Under the pieces are notes generated by a model that ran no database searches, had not been told where the DNA came from, and saw nothing but the letters and a program-made list of their open reading frames with translations. Both the position numbers and the translations under genes were made by a program. Positions 9,000 through 18,083 of a stretch of 64,000 bases of DNA are shown piece by piece (the first letter of the stretch is position 1; each line of letters opens with the position of its first letter). Source of the stretch: DASYKT01 sp963718105 (GTDB lineage Bacteria; Acidobacteriota; Blastocatellia; Pyrinomonadales; Pyrinomonadaceae). The stretch covers positions 2,542,001 to 2,606,000 of the forward strand of contig OY970352.1 in the NCBI GenBank assembly GCA_963718105.1, given 5' to 3'.

Positions 9000-10289
9000 T
9001 TAAGCATATATCCCGCGCATTCGGGTATCGTAAGCCACGCGGTCTATCGCCAGCATGTACGACGCGGTCCTCATATCGACACTATGGGTTTCCGCATATT
9101 TGACCACTTCATGGAAACTGGCCACCATTTTTTCCTCAAGTCTTTGATTTACTTCATCTTCGCTCCAGAAAAAACCCATTCTGTCCTGAACCCATTCAAA
9201 GTATGAGACGGTCACGCCGCCGGCATTTGCCAGGATGTCGGGAATAACGAAGATCCCTTTTTCGTGCAAAATGCTGTCGGCATTGGATGTAGTAGGCCCA
9301 TTTGCGCCTTCGGCAAGTATCTTGCACTTGATGCGGCCGGCATTTGCCTTGGTGATCTGATTTTCCGTCGCGCAGGGTGCCAGCACATCGCATTCCAATT
9401 CGAGCAGCTCGGAATTGCCGATCTTTTCCACACCTTCCAAACCGTCAAACGATTTGGTGGCGCGTAAATGCTTCAGAGCCTTGGGAATATCAATGCCGTG
9501 CGAATTGTGGATCCCGCCGCTGACATCCGAGATGGCGATCACCTTGTAACCGAGGTCATGCATAAGCTCGGCGCCGATGCCGCCGACGTTTCCCGAACCC
9601 TGCACCACGACAGTGGTCTTGTCCGGTGTCAGGTCAAAACGCTTGATGGCTTCATTGACGCAGAACAACACGCCGCGTCCGGTGGCTTCACGGCGGCCCT
9701 GCGAACCTCCGAGGCCGATGGGTTTGCCGGTCACGACAGCGTTGACAGTATGGCGCGCGTGCATGGAATAAGTATCCATGATCCAGGCCATCGTCTGCTC
9801 GTTGGTATTCATATCCGGCGCCGGCACGTCTTTATCCGGACCGATGAAATCGATCAATTCCGCGGTGTAGCGGCGGGTCAGCCTTTCCAGTTCACCGATC
9901 GACATCTGCTGCGGATTGCAGATGATGCCTCCCTTGGCGCCGCCGAACGGAACGTTCACGACCGCGCACTTCCAGGTCATCCACGCCGAGAGCGCCTTTA
10001 CTTCGTCAAGGCTGACATTCGGATCGTAGCGGATACCTCCCTTGGCCGGGCCGCGCGCGAAATTGTGCTGAACGCGGTATCCTTCAAAAACCTCGATATG
10101 TCCCGAATCCATTCTGATCGGAATATAAACCTTGATCTCGCGGCTGGGAACGATCATGACCTTATAAAGATCTTCCTCCAGATCCAAGAGCCTGGCGGCG
10201 CGGTCGAACCGCTGCCTCATCGCCTCGAACGGATTTCTTTCATCGCTGCTTAAAACGTGTGCCGCTTCCAGGCCCGTTGCATTTGCCAT
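9000..10289 (-). CDS. gdhA: Glutamate dehydrogenase (Glu/Leu/Phe/Val dehydrogenase family)
   Basis: It catalyses reversible NAD(P)-dependent deamination of glutamate to 2-oxoglutarate and ammonium in the cytoplasm. The protein is 429 aa, the size of the hexameric short-form GDHs. The N-terminal dimerisation/substrate domain (~45-175) carries GPAKGGIRY and VPFGGAKGGI with the conserved lysines. The C-terminal Rossmann domain (~190-425) has GSGNVGG. GGGAG-type spacing before ATG 10289 (GGGAGAAATGTA) fixes the start. It is a single gene with its own upstream region. NAD versus NADP preference cannot be decided here. Together with glnE 5 kb away it belongs to nitrogen assimilation, though the two are not co-transcribed. 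Confidence 0.95.
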   Translation of the reverse strand: MANATGLEAAHVLSSDERNPFEAMRQRFDRAARLLDLEEDLYKVMIVPSREIKVYIPIRMDSGHIEVFEGYRVQHNFARGPAKGGIRYDPNVSLDEVKALSAWMTWKCAVVNVPFGGAKGGIICNPQQMSIGELERLTRRYTAELIDFIGPDKDVPAPDMNTNEQTMAWIMDTYSMHARHTVNAVVTGKPIGLGGSQGRREATGRGVLFCVNEAIKRFDLTPDKTTVVVQGSGNVGGIGAELMHDLGYKVIAISDVSGGIHNSHGIDIPKALKHLRATKSFDGLEGVEKIGNSELLELECDVLAPCATENQITKANAGRIKCKILAEGANGPTTSNADSILHEKGIFVIPDILANAGGVTVSYFEWVQDRMGFFWSEDEVNQRLEEKMVASFHEVVKYAETHSVDMRTASYMLAIDRVAYDTRMRGIYA

Positions 10290-10713
10290 TACATTTCTCC
10301 CAAGATTCTCAAAATATTCTTATCTAATAGTTCTTTTCACGTAAGCTTTAAAACATTCCTGGCCGCGCCTTAAACGGCGCACCCCGAAATATTCTTCCAA
10401 CCAACACCTATTATGATTATTGCATCAAAACACATCGAATGAAGGCCTATGGTGACAGGTGGGCAGGTGAGTTTTGATCGATTGAAGATTATTTCCGACA
10501 TTTGTTCGTAAATAATAGATTATTAAGTTATAAAGCCTAACGAGATGTTATCCCAAAGCCTGTCTTTGGCGCAACTTGCACACCGATATCTATGGAGCGC
10601 CGAATTTATTCGGCTGTAAGCGACACCGGCCTGTAGGCCGAATAAATTCGGCGCTCCATACAGCGGCGCTACAAATTGATTTTTTATCGTGTAAAATACG
10701 AACGAAATATTTT
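10290..10713. other. Divergent intergenic region gdh / TPR gene
   Basis: A 424-bp gap. On the gdh side a GC hairpin (GCGCC/GGCGC, 10365-10369 with 10376-10380) sits in the probable 5' leader. The TPR-gene side is filled by a 70-bp palindrome (10591-10660). The reading frame of the TPR gene is open upstream through that palindrome, but those codons are not credible as protein. Confidence 0.6.
10591..10660. repeat. Palindromic element, family A copy 1 (24-bp perfect arms)
   Basis: Arms 10591-10614 and 10637-10660 are perfectly complementary (core GGAGCGCCGAATTTATTCGG) with a 22-bp loop that itself contains GGCCTGTAGGCC. A second diverged copy is at 45205-45300. Confidence 0.9.
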
Positions 10714-12141
10714 ATGACCCGATCTGCCCGGCAATGCCTTTCAAATATATTTCTTCTCCTTTCGGTAATGTTATTTATCACCGCGCCCTGCTTTGCCCAG
10801 GATGACGAAGATGATAAAGACCCGGTCAAACTTTTCCAGCAGGGCCAGGATGCGCACGAGAAAGGCGACCTGAAAAAGGCACTGGAACTTTATAACGAAG
10901 CGCTCGAACTCGCTCCCGAATTTCCCGAGGCGGAATTTCAAAAGGGAGCGGCGCTGGTTTCGCTGAACCGGTCGGAAGAAGCAGAAACCTCATTCCGCCG
11001 GGCGCTGGAATTACGCCCGCAATGGACACCGCCTATGAGCAGCCTGGGCTCTCTTTTGATCAAAGCCGGAAAATTTCCCGAAGCGGAAAAACTGCTGACG
11101 GCCGCCCTTAAACTCGACGAGCAAAACTTCCCGGCCTTGGCCGCCCTGACCGAACTTTATTTAAAAACAAAAGCGTCACCGGATGTTTTAAAAAACCTGC
11201 TGGCGCGGCTGCAGGCGCTGACCAGAAAAATGCGCCCGCCCGCGATGGTGTGGGCCGCGCGCGCCGCGGTGGAAAGAGCGCTGGGCGATTTTGCGAATGC
11301 CGGAATAAGCGCCGGCAAAGCGCTGGCCATCGATCCGAAAAATATTCCCGCGCTGCAGGAGCACGCCGAAGCGTCGCTGAGTTTGGGAGATCCGGGCTCG
11401 GCTTTAAATGACGCGGACGCGATTTTAAAACTCACTCCGCAATACGGGGCCGGAAAACTTCTCCGCGCCCGCGCTTTGGCGGCGGGGGGAAATACCGGTG
11501 AAGCCTTAAAGATCCTTGACTCCATGGATGACGGCATCAAGGTGTCCCCGAGTTATATTGAGGTCCGGCAGGCGATCGTCGCGGCCGGTTCTAACGCGGA
11601 GGAAAATATTGCCGAGCTGGAAAAACTTATTACCGCCGACCCGAAGAATGTTTCCGTGCTGGCGCGGTTGTGCATCGCCGCCCGCCAGAGCGCTCCTGCC
11701 AAGTCCCTCGATGCCTGCCGCCGGGCGGCGGAGCTGGAACCGAATAATCTCAACCACGTGATCGGCTACGCCGGCGCGCTGGTGCAATCGAGGCAATTCG
11801 AGACGGCGGTCCAGCTATTGCGGAAAGTGATCAGCCTCGCCCCGGAAAATTATACCGCTCACGCAAATCTGGCGACCGCCCTTTTCGAACTCAAACGCTA
11901 CCTGGAAGCCATCCCGGAATTTGAATGGCTGACGGAAAAAAAACCCGAGCTGCCGATCGGCTATTACTTCCTCGGTATCGCTTACGATTCGACAAAAAGA
12001 TACCCGGAAGCAATGGTCAACTATAAAAAATTTCTTTCTTTAGCCGATCCGGTCTATAATAAGACGGAAATAGAAAACGTAAATTTGCTCTTGCCGGCCC
12101 TGGCAAAGCAGATCGAAAAACTCAAAAAAAGCAGGAATTAG
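10714..12141 (+). CDS. Secreted TPR-repeat protein
   Basis: A 475-aa protein. I set the start at ATG 10714 (MTRSARQCLSN) because it is followed at once by a signal peptide (IFLLLSVMLFITAPCFAQ); the in-frame extension upstream runs through a palindromic repeat. A short acidic stretch (DDEDDKD) follows, then about twelve TPR units to the end (typical pieces: AEFQKGAALVSLNRSEEAE, GYYFLGIAYDSTKRYPEAMV). TPR arrays are protein-binding scaffolds and no catalytic motif is present. It is followed after 4 bp by the small secreted protein at 12146, so the two probably form an operon and may act together in the periplasm. Confidence 0.85.
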   Translation: MTRSARQCLSNIFLLLSVMLFITAPCFAQDDEDDKDPVKLFQQGQDAHEKGDLKKALELYNEALELAPEFPEAEFQKGAALVSLNRSEEAETSFRRALELRPQWTPPMSSLGSLLIKAGKFPEAEKLLTAALKLDEQNFPALAALTELYLKTKASPDVLKNLLARLQALTRKMRPPAMVWAARAAVERALGDFANAGISAGKALAIDPKNIPALQEHAEASLSLGDPGSALNDADAILKLTPQYGAGKLLRARALAAGGNTGEALKILDSMDDGIKVSPSYIEVRQAIVAAGSNAEENIAELEKLITADPKNVSVLARLCIAARQSAPAKSLDACRRAAELEPNNLNHVIGYAGALVQSRQFETAVQLLRKVISLAPENYTAHANLATALFELKRYLEAIPEFEWLTEKKPELPIGYYFLGIAYDSTKRYPEAMVNYKKFLSLADPVYNKTEIENVNLLLPALAKQIEKLKKSRN

Positions 12142-12145
12142 CAGT

Positions 12146-12766
12146 ATGGGAAATATCAACAGGTTCCGCGGGCGCGTAATAACAACTTCTTCTTTTTGTA
12201 CCCCTGCACATTTGATTCGCCCGGTACCTGTTTTACTGCTCATCCTGTTCTCATTTGTCCCGGCCCTTGCGCAGGACGATAACGGCAGAAATTCCATGCC
12301 GGACGACGCAGCCCCGCCGCCGCTAAAGATAATCTCTAAAGAAGAAAAAGATCAACTGGCAAGCGAATCGGGTGTGAAAGACCGTTCGATCATCTACCTG
12401 GCCCTTTTGGAAGCGAGATTGAAAAAGGCGGAAGACCTTTCCACGCAGGAGGATTTTGTGTCTACCCTGACACAGTTCGGCTCGTACGAAGGCCTGCTGG
12501 AAAGTATGGTCAACTTTCTTACGGCGGAAAACAAAAGCGGTAAAGCGTTATGGAGTTTCAAAAAACTTGAACTGACATTGCGCGCGCACAATGTCCGGAT
12601 CGAATCCGTCAGGCGGGTAATGCCTTTTAAATACGCGTATCACCTCACCCGGCTGCAAAAATTTATCCGTAAGTCGCGGGCGACAGCAACCGAGTCGCTT
12701 TTCAGCGACTCGGTCGTGCGTGTTCCTGATGATAAGAATGATAAGAAGGAAGAGCAAAAGCCGTAA
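12146..12766 (+). CDS. Conserved secreted protein of unknown function, partner of TPR gene
   Basis: A 206-aa protein that I do not recognise. A hydrophobic segment at ~26-42 (PVPVLLLILFSFVPALAQ) with a basic stretch before it looks like a signal peptide; a shorter start is possible because the first ~25 residues are unusual. The mature part is charged and helical (KEEKDQLASESGVKDRS, LLEARLKKAEDL) and ends in a lysine/glutamate-rich tail. Near the C-terminus, codons at 12689-12714 form a perfect 11-bp palindrome, so this part of the protein may derive from a repeat insertion or the hairpin may be regulatory. The stop lies only 2 bp from the convergent stop of the VIT-vWA gene. Confidence 0.65.
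   Translation: MGNINRFRGRVITTSSFCTPAHLIRPVPVLLLILFSFVPALAQDDNGRNSMPDDAAPPPLKIISKEEKDQLASESGVKDRSIIYLALLEARLKKAEDLSTQEDFVSTLTQFGSYEGLLESMVNFLTAENKSGKALWSFKKLELTLRAHNVRIESVRRVMPFKYAYHLTRLQKFIRKSRATATESLFSDSVVRVPDDKNDKKEEQKP
12689..12714 (+). repeat. Perfect hairpin inside coding sequence
   Basis: ACCGAGTCGCT (12689-12699) and AGCGACTCGGT (12704-12714) with a 4-base loop, within the 3' part of the 206-aa secreted protein gene. There is no U-tract after it, so it is not a standard terminator. Confidence 0.85.
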
Positions 12767-12768
12767 CC

Positions 12769-15042
12769 TTACTTCTCCACTCGATACACCTTACCTTTCC
12801 AGACAACTATCACCTGTTCGCCCAGCGAGAAATACTGCGCCAGTTCCTTCTCCTGTTTAAGCAGGTTGAAATATTCGTCGGAAGCAAACTTCAGTTTTAC
12901 TTCGGGAAGTTTTAGCTGTTCCTGAAATTCACTGTCCACCCAGACACCGCTTTCCTGGTAGAAGGTTTTAATTCCTATTTTCTTAACAGTGCCGGTTTTC
13001 AGGGTTTCGTCGTCCGCACCGTCCAGCTTGTAATTATTCTGCTGCTCGCGCGCCTCTTTACTGGCCTTGACCGCGTTTGATCCGGTTATGATATCCGCTC
13101 CGGCGGTGACCGTAACAGTCTGCGTCGGCGCCGCGTTGCGGGGATCGTTCGGGCTTCTTACGGTCCCGGACCCTCTGCTTGACGGTGCCATATTGGCGAA
13201 CGCGCGCTTGTCCGAACCGTCAGTCGCCAGGTAAGAAGTGTAAGGCGTAACGATGCCGTAGCGGGTGCCGAGATCCACGATCTCGTCGCGCAGTTCCTTC
13301 TGGTCGCCGTTGGTGCGGATCTGCTCGACCAGCCAGCCTACGCGGCGCGTAGCCCAGAGGCGCGGCAGAAAAGTGTTGTCTTCATCGCGGCCCGGGAAAT
13401 CCAGGTTTTCATAAGTAAAGGTACGAATTTCACTTCCCTGTTTGCCTTTTAACCGCAGCGTTACGTTGCTCATCGAATTTTGATAGCGCCCGATCAGTGT
13501 GATCTGCGTACCTTTAAAGAGGTCGGGCATCTTGCGCGGGTAAATAAGGTCGGTGTTGACCCCGCCGAAATCCAGCTCAATATCGGTCAGCACCGGAGAG
13601 CTGACCTTTGAAAAGAAACTCGAAACCCTTACTTCCAGATCTTCCTTGGGCTCGACATAGTCGGCCGCGCCGCCGTTTTCCGCCGCGATCTTATCGAGCA
13701 GGATGGTGTTCACGTCGTAACCGACACCGAATGTAAAGACGCGCACGCCTTCGACTTTTTTGTCTCGCAGATTTTGCACGATGCGATCGGCATTGGTTTC
13801 ACCCACGGTCGGCAAGCCGTCGGTCATAAACACCAGCATCTTAGGCCGGCTCGAGGAATCAAACTGTTTCATCGCCGCGATCAGCGAATCATTAATATTA
13901 GTGCCGCCGGTCGGCTGAAGTTTTTTGACGAATTCTTCGCCGCGTGATTTTCCGGTCGGGCCGGCGGCGATCAAGGTGTTTTCCATCAGGTGTTCTTCAC
14001 CGGCAAAGTTGATCACGTTAAAGCGGTCGCCGTCACGCAGGCTCCTGATCCCGAAAAGCAAAGCCGAACGCGCTTTTTCCATTTTGCCCGCATCGGCCAT
14101 CGAACCGCTCGTGTCGAGCACAAAGACGATATCTTTATTGACCAGTTCTTTGTCTGAGATCGCGTCTTTCGGCGAGATCGTTAAAAGAAAATAACCGTCC
14201 TTGGCGGCTTCGTGATAGGTCACCAGCGAGAGGCCAAAGTCTTTGTCCGAGAGGCCGTAGAAAAGCTGGAAATCGTTCTGATCGTTTTTGCCGTAAGATT
14301 CAAAACTCAGCACGGCTTTGGTTTCGCCCTGCCGTTTGGTATCGATCGAATGGCTTGGCGAATAAATGCTTCGCAGCGCCTGTTTGCTTTCGATCTCAAT
14401 GCGGCCGGAAAACACGCCGACCTTGGGGCCCGGCTTTGCGCCGCCCGATTCTTCGCGGCGATCGATGGTATCAACCCACGCGCGGCGGCCCGTTCCCAAC
14501 GGATAACGGTAAGCCACCGTTCCGCTTTCGGCTTTTAACACTTGAGAATAGGTCAGCTCCAGTTTTTTATCGGAATTAGGCGGGATAGGAAAGATCGATG
14601 CCTGAAAAAGGTCTTTGCCCGCATATTCGAGCAGGCCGGGGTCGCGCTGTTTGCGCACGATCTCGTCATAGATCCGGCGCGCTTCTTCGCGCGAACGCAC
14701 CTCGCCCACCAGTTTCTTGCCGTTTTCCCAGATGGCAAATTCCACGATCGCCGCATTGTCGGGGATCGGGAAAAAATACGTGCCTTCCAGCGTGTATGGC
14801 GTATCGTTGCGAAATACCTGCTCGACGTGGGTGGTAGCGACCTGGCCGCTTATCTTGGTATCGAGCGAGATGGATTTGATCGGTAAGGCATTTGGCAGCG
14901 GACGCTGGGGCACCGGGCGCGGCATACACGGTCTGACGTCGCAAATTATCGGCACGATAACACCCTGCGCGTTCGCGCCCGTAACTGAAACAAAACCTAC
15001 AAACAACAAGCACAGAAAAACCGAAAAGCTCTTTAATTGCAT
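12769..15042 (-). CDS. VIT and von Willebrand factor A domain protein (inter-alpha-trypsin-like)
   Basis: A 757-aa exported protein. The start is ATG 15042 (MQLKSFSVFLC), preceded by AAGGAG at good spacing; a longer reading to 15087 adds 15 unlikely residues. A signal peptide (1-26) ends near ANAQG. The VIT domain lies at ~45-170 (IKSISLDTKISGQVATTHVEQ, EGTYFFPIPDNAAIVEF). The vWA domain lies at ~310-485, with a complete MIDAS start DTSGSMAD, the Thr in GGTNINDS and the DGLPTVGE region, so it should bind a divalent metal. The C-terminal ~130 residues are family-specific. Such proteins in Acidobacteria are envelope proteins of unknown ligand. It is convergent with the TPR/secreted pair. Confidence 0.88.
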   Translation of the reverse strand: MQLKSFSVFLCLLFVGFVSVTGANAQGVIVPIICDVRPCMPRPVPQRPLPNALPIKSISLDTKISGQVATTHVEQVFRNDTPYTLEGTYFFPIPDNAAIVEFAIWENGKKLVGEVRSREEARRIYDEIVRKQRDPGLLEYAGKDLFQASIFPIPPNSDKKLELTYSQVLKAESGTVAYRYPLGTGRRAWVDTIDRREESGGAKPGPKVGVFSGRIEIESKQALRSIYSPSHSIDTKRQGETKAVLSFESYGKNDQNDFQLFYGLSDKDFGLSLVTYHEAAKDGYFLLTISPKDAISDKELVNKDIVFVLDTSGSMADAGKMEKARSALLFGIRSLRDGDRFNVINFAGEEHLMENTLIAAGPTGKSRGEEFVKKLQPTGGTNINDSLIAAMKQFDSSSRPKMLVFMTDGLPTVGETNADRIVQNLRDKKVEGVRVFTFGVGYDVNTILLDKIAAENGGAADYVEPKEDLEVRVSSFFSKVSSPVLTDIELDFGGVNTDLIYPRKMPDLFKGTQITLIGRYQNSMSNVTLRLKGKQGSEIRTFTYENLDFPGRDEDNTFLPRLWATRRVGWLVEQIRTNGDQKELRDEIVDLGTRYGIVTPYTSYLATDGSDKRAFANMAPSSRGSGTVRSPNDPRNAAPTQTVTVTAGADIITGSNAVKASKEAREQQNNYKLDGADDETLKTGTVKKIGIKTFYQESGVWVDSEFQEQLKLPEVKLKFASDEYFNLLKQEKELAQYFSLGEQVIVVWKGKVYRVEK

Positions 15043-15137
15043 TATTTTCTCCTTAAGAAACCGGTAAGCGCCGAAGGGGTCCGGCACTTATGATTACTTT
15101 AAGAACGCCCCGGTTGCTTTGGTCTTGCAGGAAAAAT

Positions 15138-15235
15138 GTAGCGCCAGCGTCCCGCTGGCCGTCGTGCGGGCGTCTCGCCCGCGCATAGCTGAAGGCGAGA
15201 CGCCTTCAGGACAGCCGCCGAGACGGCAGCGCTAC
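15138..15235. repeat. Palindromic element, family D copy 1 (GTAGCGC...GCGCTAC, modular)
   Basis: The outer ends GTAGCGC and GCGCTAC enclose a chain of small hairpins: CAGCG-tccCGCTG, GCGGGCG-tct-CGCCCGC, CTGAAGGCG-aga-CGCCTTCAG and GCCG-aga-CGGC. It fills the gap between glnE and the VIT-vWA gene. Other copies are at 23237, 33943 and 47460. Confidence 0.85.
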
Positions 15236-15239
15236 GTGC

Positions 15240-18005
15240 TTACTTCAATATTTCTTCAAAGCATTGCCTTATTTCCAGCCGGTGCGTGGCCAGAGTTTCA
15301 AGCAAGCTCGCCGGTGAGCCTAGTTTCAACCTTTTCGTCACCAGTTCCAGCAGCGGATGCCCCAGGCCCGGCAGACGCGTCGCCCGCCCGGCGGCGAGGC
15401 GGATAGCGTGGTCCAATTTACGCAGAAATAAATAACCCGCCGACAAGATCTCATAATTCTCATCGCTTAGAATTTTCTTTTCCCGCAATAGCTGCAGCAT
15501 CGGCAGGGTCGAGCGAAATTCGTCTTCATCCTGAACGCCGTGTTTTAGCTGCAGGTACCGGATCAAAAAATAGATATCAAGCAGTCCGCCGGCGCTGTAT
15601 TTAATATCCGTTTCATTTTGCCGCAGCCGCGGAGCGCGTTCTTCTTCCAGCCTTAGCCTGACACGGCTGGTCTCTTGTTTTAACTGCGCGTCCGCTGTGT
15701 TTTTAGCTTTCCGGTGAAGCATGTTTTTTGCGTCATGCTCTAGCCGGCGGCCGAATTCTTCGGCGCCGGCAACCGCGCGGAGTTTTACATACGCCAGCCA
15801 TTCCCAGATGGCCGCGCGATTTTCCACATATTCGAGAAAAGTTTTTCCACCGCAGCAGAGCGCTCCGTTCTTGCCGTCGGGACGCAGGCGCAGGTCGACG
15901 CGGTAGAGATTTCCGTGGCGGGTAAAACTCGAGATGGCAGTGACCAGAATTTCTGCCGCCGCCTGGTAAAATTGATGCTGCGCGGGGCCTTGTACTGTTG
16001 GCGAATTTTCATCGTCATAAACAAGTATGACATCGAGGTCCGAGCCGTGGTCCATTCCCCGTCCGCCCAACTTTCCCAGGCCCAGCACGGCGATCCGCAG
16101 ATCTTCATTTTTATTATCGTAACGCCGTGACAATTCCCGTTTCATTATCAGTATTCCGGCGTCCAGGCTTGCTTCGGCCAGGGCGGTCTGCAAAATATTT
16201 GCCTCGCGCATCCGGATCGCTTCCATAAGATCGTGAATGCCTATTTGCAGGTAGATCTTTGACCATTCGGTTCGCAAAACGTCGATCTCATCGCGAAAAG
16301 AGCTTTTTTCTTCGATGGCGTTTTGCATCTGCGCATAAAAATTTTTCGGATCGAGTTTCGGGCTGTCGTCGTAAGCCGGCACACAATCTATCAATGAAGG
16401 ATCGGCCGCCAGCATCTCGCTGAAATAATCGGAGAGGCCGCATATCTTGAGGAGTATTTCCACTTTTTCCGGCGGCAGGTCCTGGCCCGGCAAATATTTT
16501 TCCCATGAATCTTTCAGATGCGAAAAATTCCGGCCCGTTCGCTCGTCATCAAAACCTGCGGGTGTGCTGCTCGCCGTTAAAGGCTGCGCGGGTTGTGGGT
16601 CCGTTTCGACAAGCTCACCAAAAAGCTCGCCAAAAAGTTTTTGAAAGATCCGGCTGACTTCCCCCGTGTGGCTTTTTAGTTTTGCTTCAAAAAAAGCGCG
16701 CGCGTTTTCATTCTTATTGCCCATGCGGAGGGCGACCATATCTCGCTTCGCTTCATCATCGGGCACGGCGTGGGTTTGCAATCCGTTTTCCATCTGCAGC
16801 CGGTGTTCCAGCGTGCGCAAAAAAGCATAGGCGCCTGATAGCTGGGTAAGCTCGCGTTCATTTAGCAGGCCGCGGTCGGCCAGGCGGCTAAGGCTGATCA
16901 GAGTATGCGGCGCGCGGAGCCAGGGGTCGGCGTTTCCCAGCGCCAACTGCGGCGCCTGCGCGATAAATTCGATCTCGCGAATACCGCCTTGCCCGAGCTT
17001 TACGTTAAAGCCGGATTCGTGATGCTGTTCCTGATCGATGGCCTGTTTGGAAAGCCTGACATTTTTGAGCGCCGTTTCCAGCGAAACTTCTTTCTGATAG
17101 ATCACATCCTCCAGCGAACTATAAAAAGACCTAAAAAGGTCCGCGTCTCCTGCCGAACCGCGCGCCCGCAGCAGAACCTGCCGCTCCCAACCGCGCGCCG
17201 AAGACCGGTAATATTCCACGGTCTCTTTTAGCGAAAGCGCGAGCGGTCCGATGCGCCCGTGCGGACGCAGGCGCAGATCGACGCGGTAAGCCGCGCCCTC
17301 GCCCGCCTGCTGCCCGACCAAACGCGTTACTACTTCCGAAAGTTTGATGAAATATTCTTTGTTAGTCACCGCGCCGCGGCTGCCCGTGCCCGATGTCATG
17401 CCGTCGTAGGAGTAAAGAAAAAGCAGATCGATGTCGGAAGCGTAGTTGAGCTCTCTCGAACCGAGTTTTCCCAGCGAAACGACGGAGAATTTTGCCGGCG
17501 TATCTCTACTCTTGTCGTCTTTGAACTGCGGCGCGCCATAGCGGTTATCCAGTTCCTGCCGGGCCAGCCGCAGCGCGTGCTCCAGGATCGCGTCGGCCAG
17601 ATTTGAAAGCTCTTCCGTCAGTTCCGAGATAGTGGCCAGCCCGCGGATGTCGCGCAGGTAGATGCGGAGTAGTTCGCGCCGCTGGAAACGGCTGAGCAAA
17701 ATGTTGGTCTCGAGGCCTGAATTGGTCATCGTGAACCGCGCCAGCGATTCCAGCAATTCTTCTTTCCCGCGAACTTTATTTTCCCGCCGCTTTCTGTCGA
17801 GCCACAAAAAATATTGCGGGTTTTGCGACAAGGTCGCCGCCAGCAAGGGGCTGTACGCTGCCAGCGTCAGGACGTCAGACAACAAGGCTTCATTTTTGCC
17901 CAGCCTCTGCGCTTCGTGCGGCGCGGACTGTTCCAAACGCTCAAAGAATCTCCGCACCCCTTCGGCGTCGGGCAGATCCTTGATAAATGAAGTAATGTCC
18001 GGCAT
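15240..18005 (-). CDS. glnE: Bifunctional glutamine synthetase adenylyltransferase/deadenylylase
   Basis: GlnE attaches AMP to, and removes AMP from, glutamine synthetase in response to nitrogen status (PII in proteobacteria). The 921-aa protein is close to the family length (~945). Two nucleotidyltransferase domains are visible: an N-terminal one with SLGKLGSRELNYASDIDLLF (deadenylylase half) and a C-terminal one with GLGKLGGRGMDHGSDLDVI (adenylylase half). Each has the paired aspartates, with helical GlnD-type linkers at ~300-460 and ~810-900. ATG 18005 is preferred over an in-frame TTG at 18026. It stands alone between a repeat element and a TonB-domain gene. Neither glnA nor glnB is in the window. 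Confidence 0.95.
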   Translation of the reverse strand: MPDITSFIKDLPDAEGVRRFFERLEQSAPHEAQRLGKNEALLSDVLTLAAYSPLLAATLSQNPQYFLWLDRKRRENKVRGKEELLESLARFTMTNSGLETNILLSRFQRRELLRIYLRDIRGLATISELTEELSNLADAILEHALRLARQELDNRYGAPQFKDDKSRDTPAKFSVVSLGKLGSRELNYASDIDLLFLYSYDGMTSGTGSRGAVTNKEYFIKLSEVVTRLVGQQAGEGAAYRVDLRLRPHGRIGPLALSLKETVEYYRSSARGWERQVLLRARGSAGDADLFRSFYSSLEDVIYQKEVSLETALKNVRLSKQAIDQEQHHESGFNVKLGQGGIREIEFIAQAPQLALGNADPWLRAPHTLISLSRLADRGLLNERELTQLSGAYAFLRTLEHRLQMENGLQTHAVPDDEAKRDMVALRMGNKNENARAFFEAKLKSHTGEVSRIFQKLFGELFGELVETDPQPAQPLTASSTPAGFDDERTGRNFSHLKDSWEKYLPGQDLPPEKVEILLKICGLSDYFSEMLAADPSLIDCVPAYDDSPKLDPKNFYAQMQNAIEEKSSFRDEIDVLRTEWSKIYLQIGIHDLMEAIRMREANILQTALAEASLDAGILIMKRELSRRYDNKNEDLRIAVLGLGKLGGRGMDHGSDLDVILVYDDENSPTVQGPAQHQFYQAAAEILVTAISSFTRHGNLYRVDLRLRPDGKNGALCCGGKTFLEYVENRAAIWEWLAYVKLRAVAGAEEFGRRLEHDAKNMLHRKAKNTADAQLKQETSRVRLRLEEERAPRLRQNETDIKYSAGGLLDIYFLIRYLQLKHGVQDEDEFRSTLPMLQLLREKKILSDENYEILSAGYLFLRKLDHAIRLAAGRATRLPGLGHPLLELVTKRLKLGSPASLLETLATHRLEIRQCFEEILK

Positions 18006-18064
18006 CTTTAGAACGCATTGTACCAATAACCGTTAACTGTTGGTAAATGATAAGGACGATGATA

Positions 18065-18083
18065 AAAACGCCGGACGCGTTTT
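18065..18083 (-). terminator. Short hairpin terminator at end of TonB-domain gene
   Basis: AAAACGC (18065-18071) pairs with GCGTTTT (18077-18083), overlapping the stop codon of the gene at 18082. On the minus strand the stem ends in a U-run. Confidence 0.6.

Noticed and set aside
8874..9206. 110-codon plus-strand frame at the 3' end of gdhA
   Set aside because: Two-thirds overlaps gdhA in antisense; the remainder is the AT-rich gap.
9468..10253. 261-codon plus-strand open frame inside gdhA
   Set aside because: Antisense shadow of a fully conserved glutamate dehydrogenase.
15240..18026. Start of glnE at TTG 18026
   Set aside because: ATG 18005 is seven codons further in and is the usual start type; the extra residues are not family-like.
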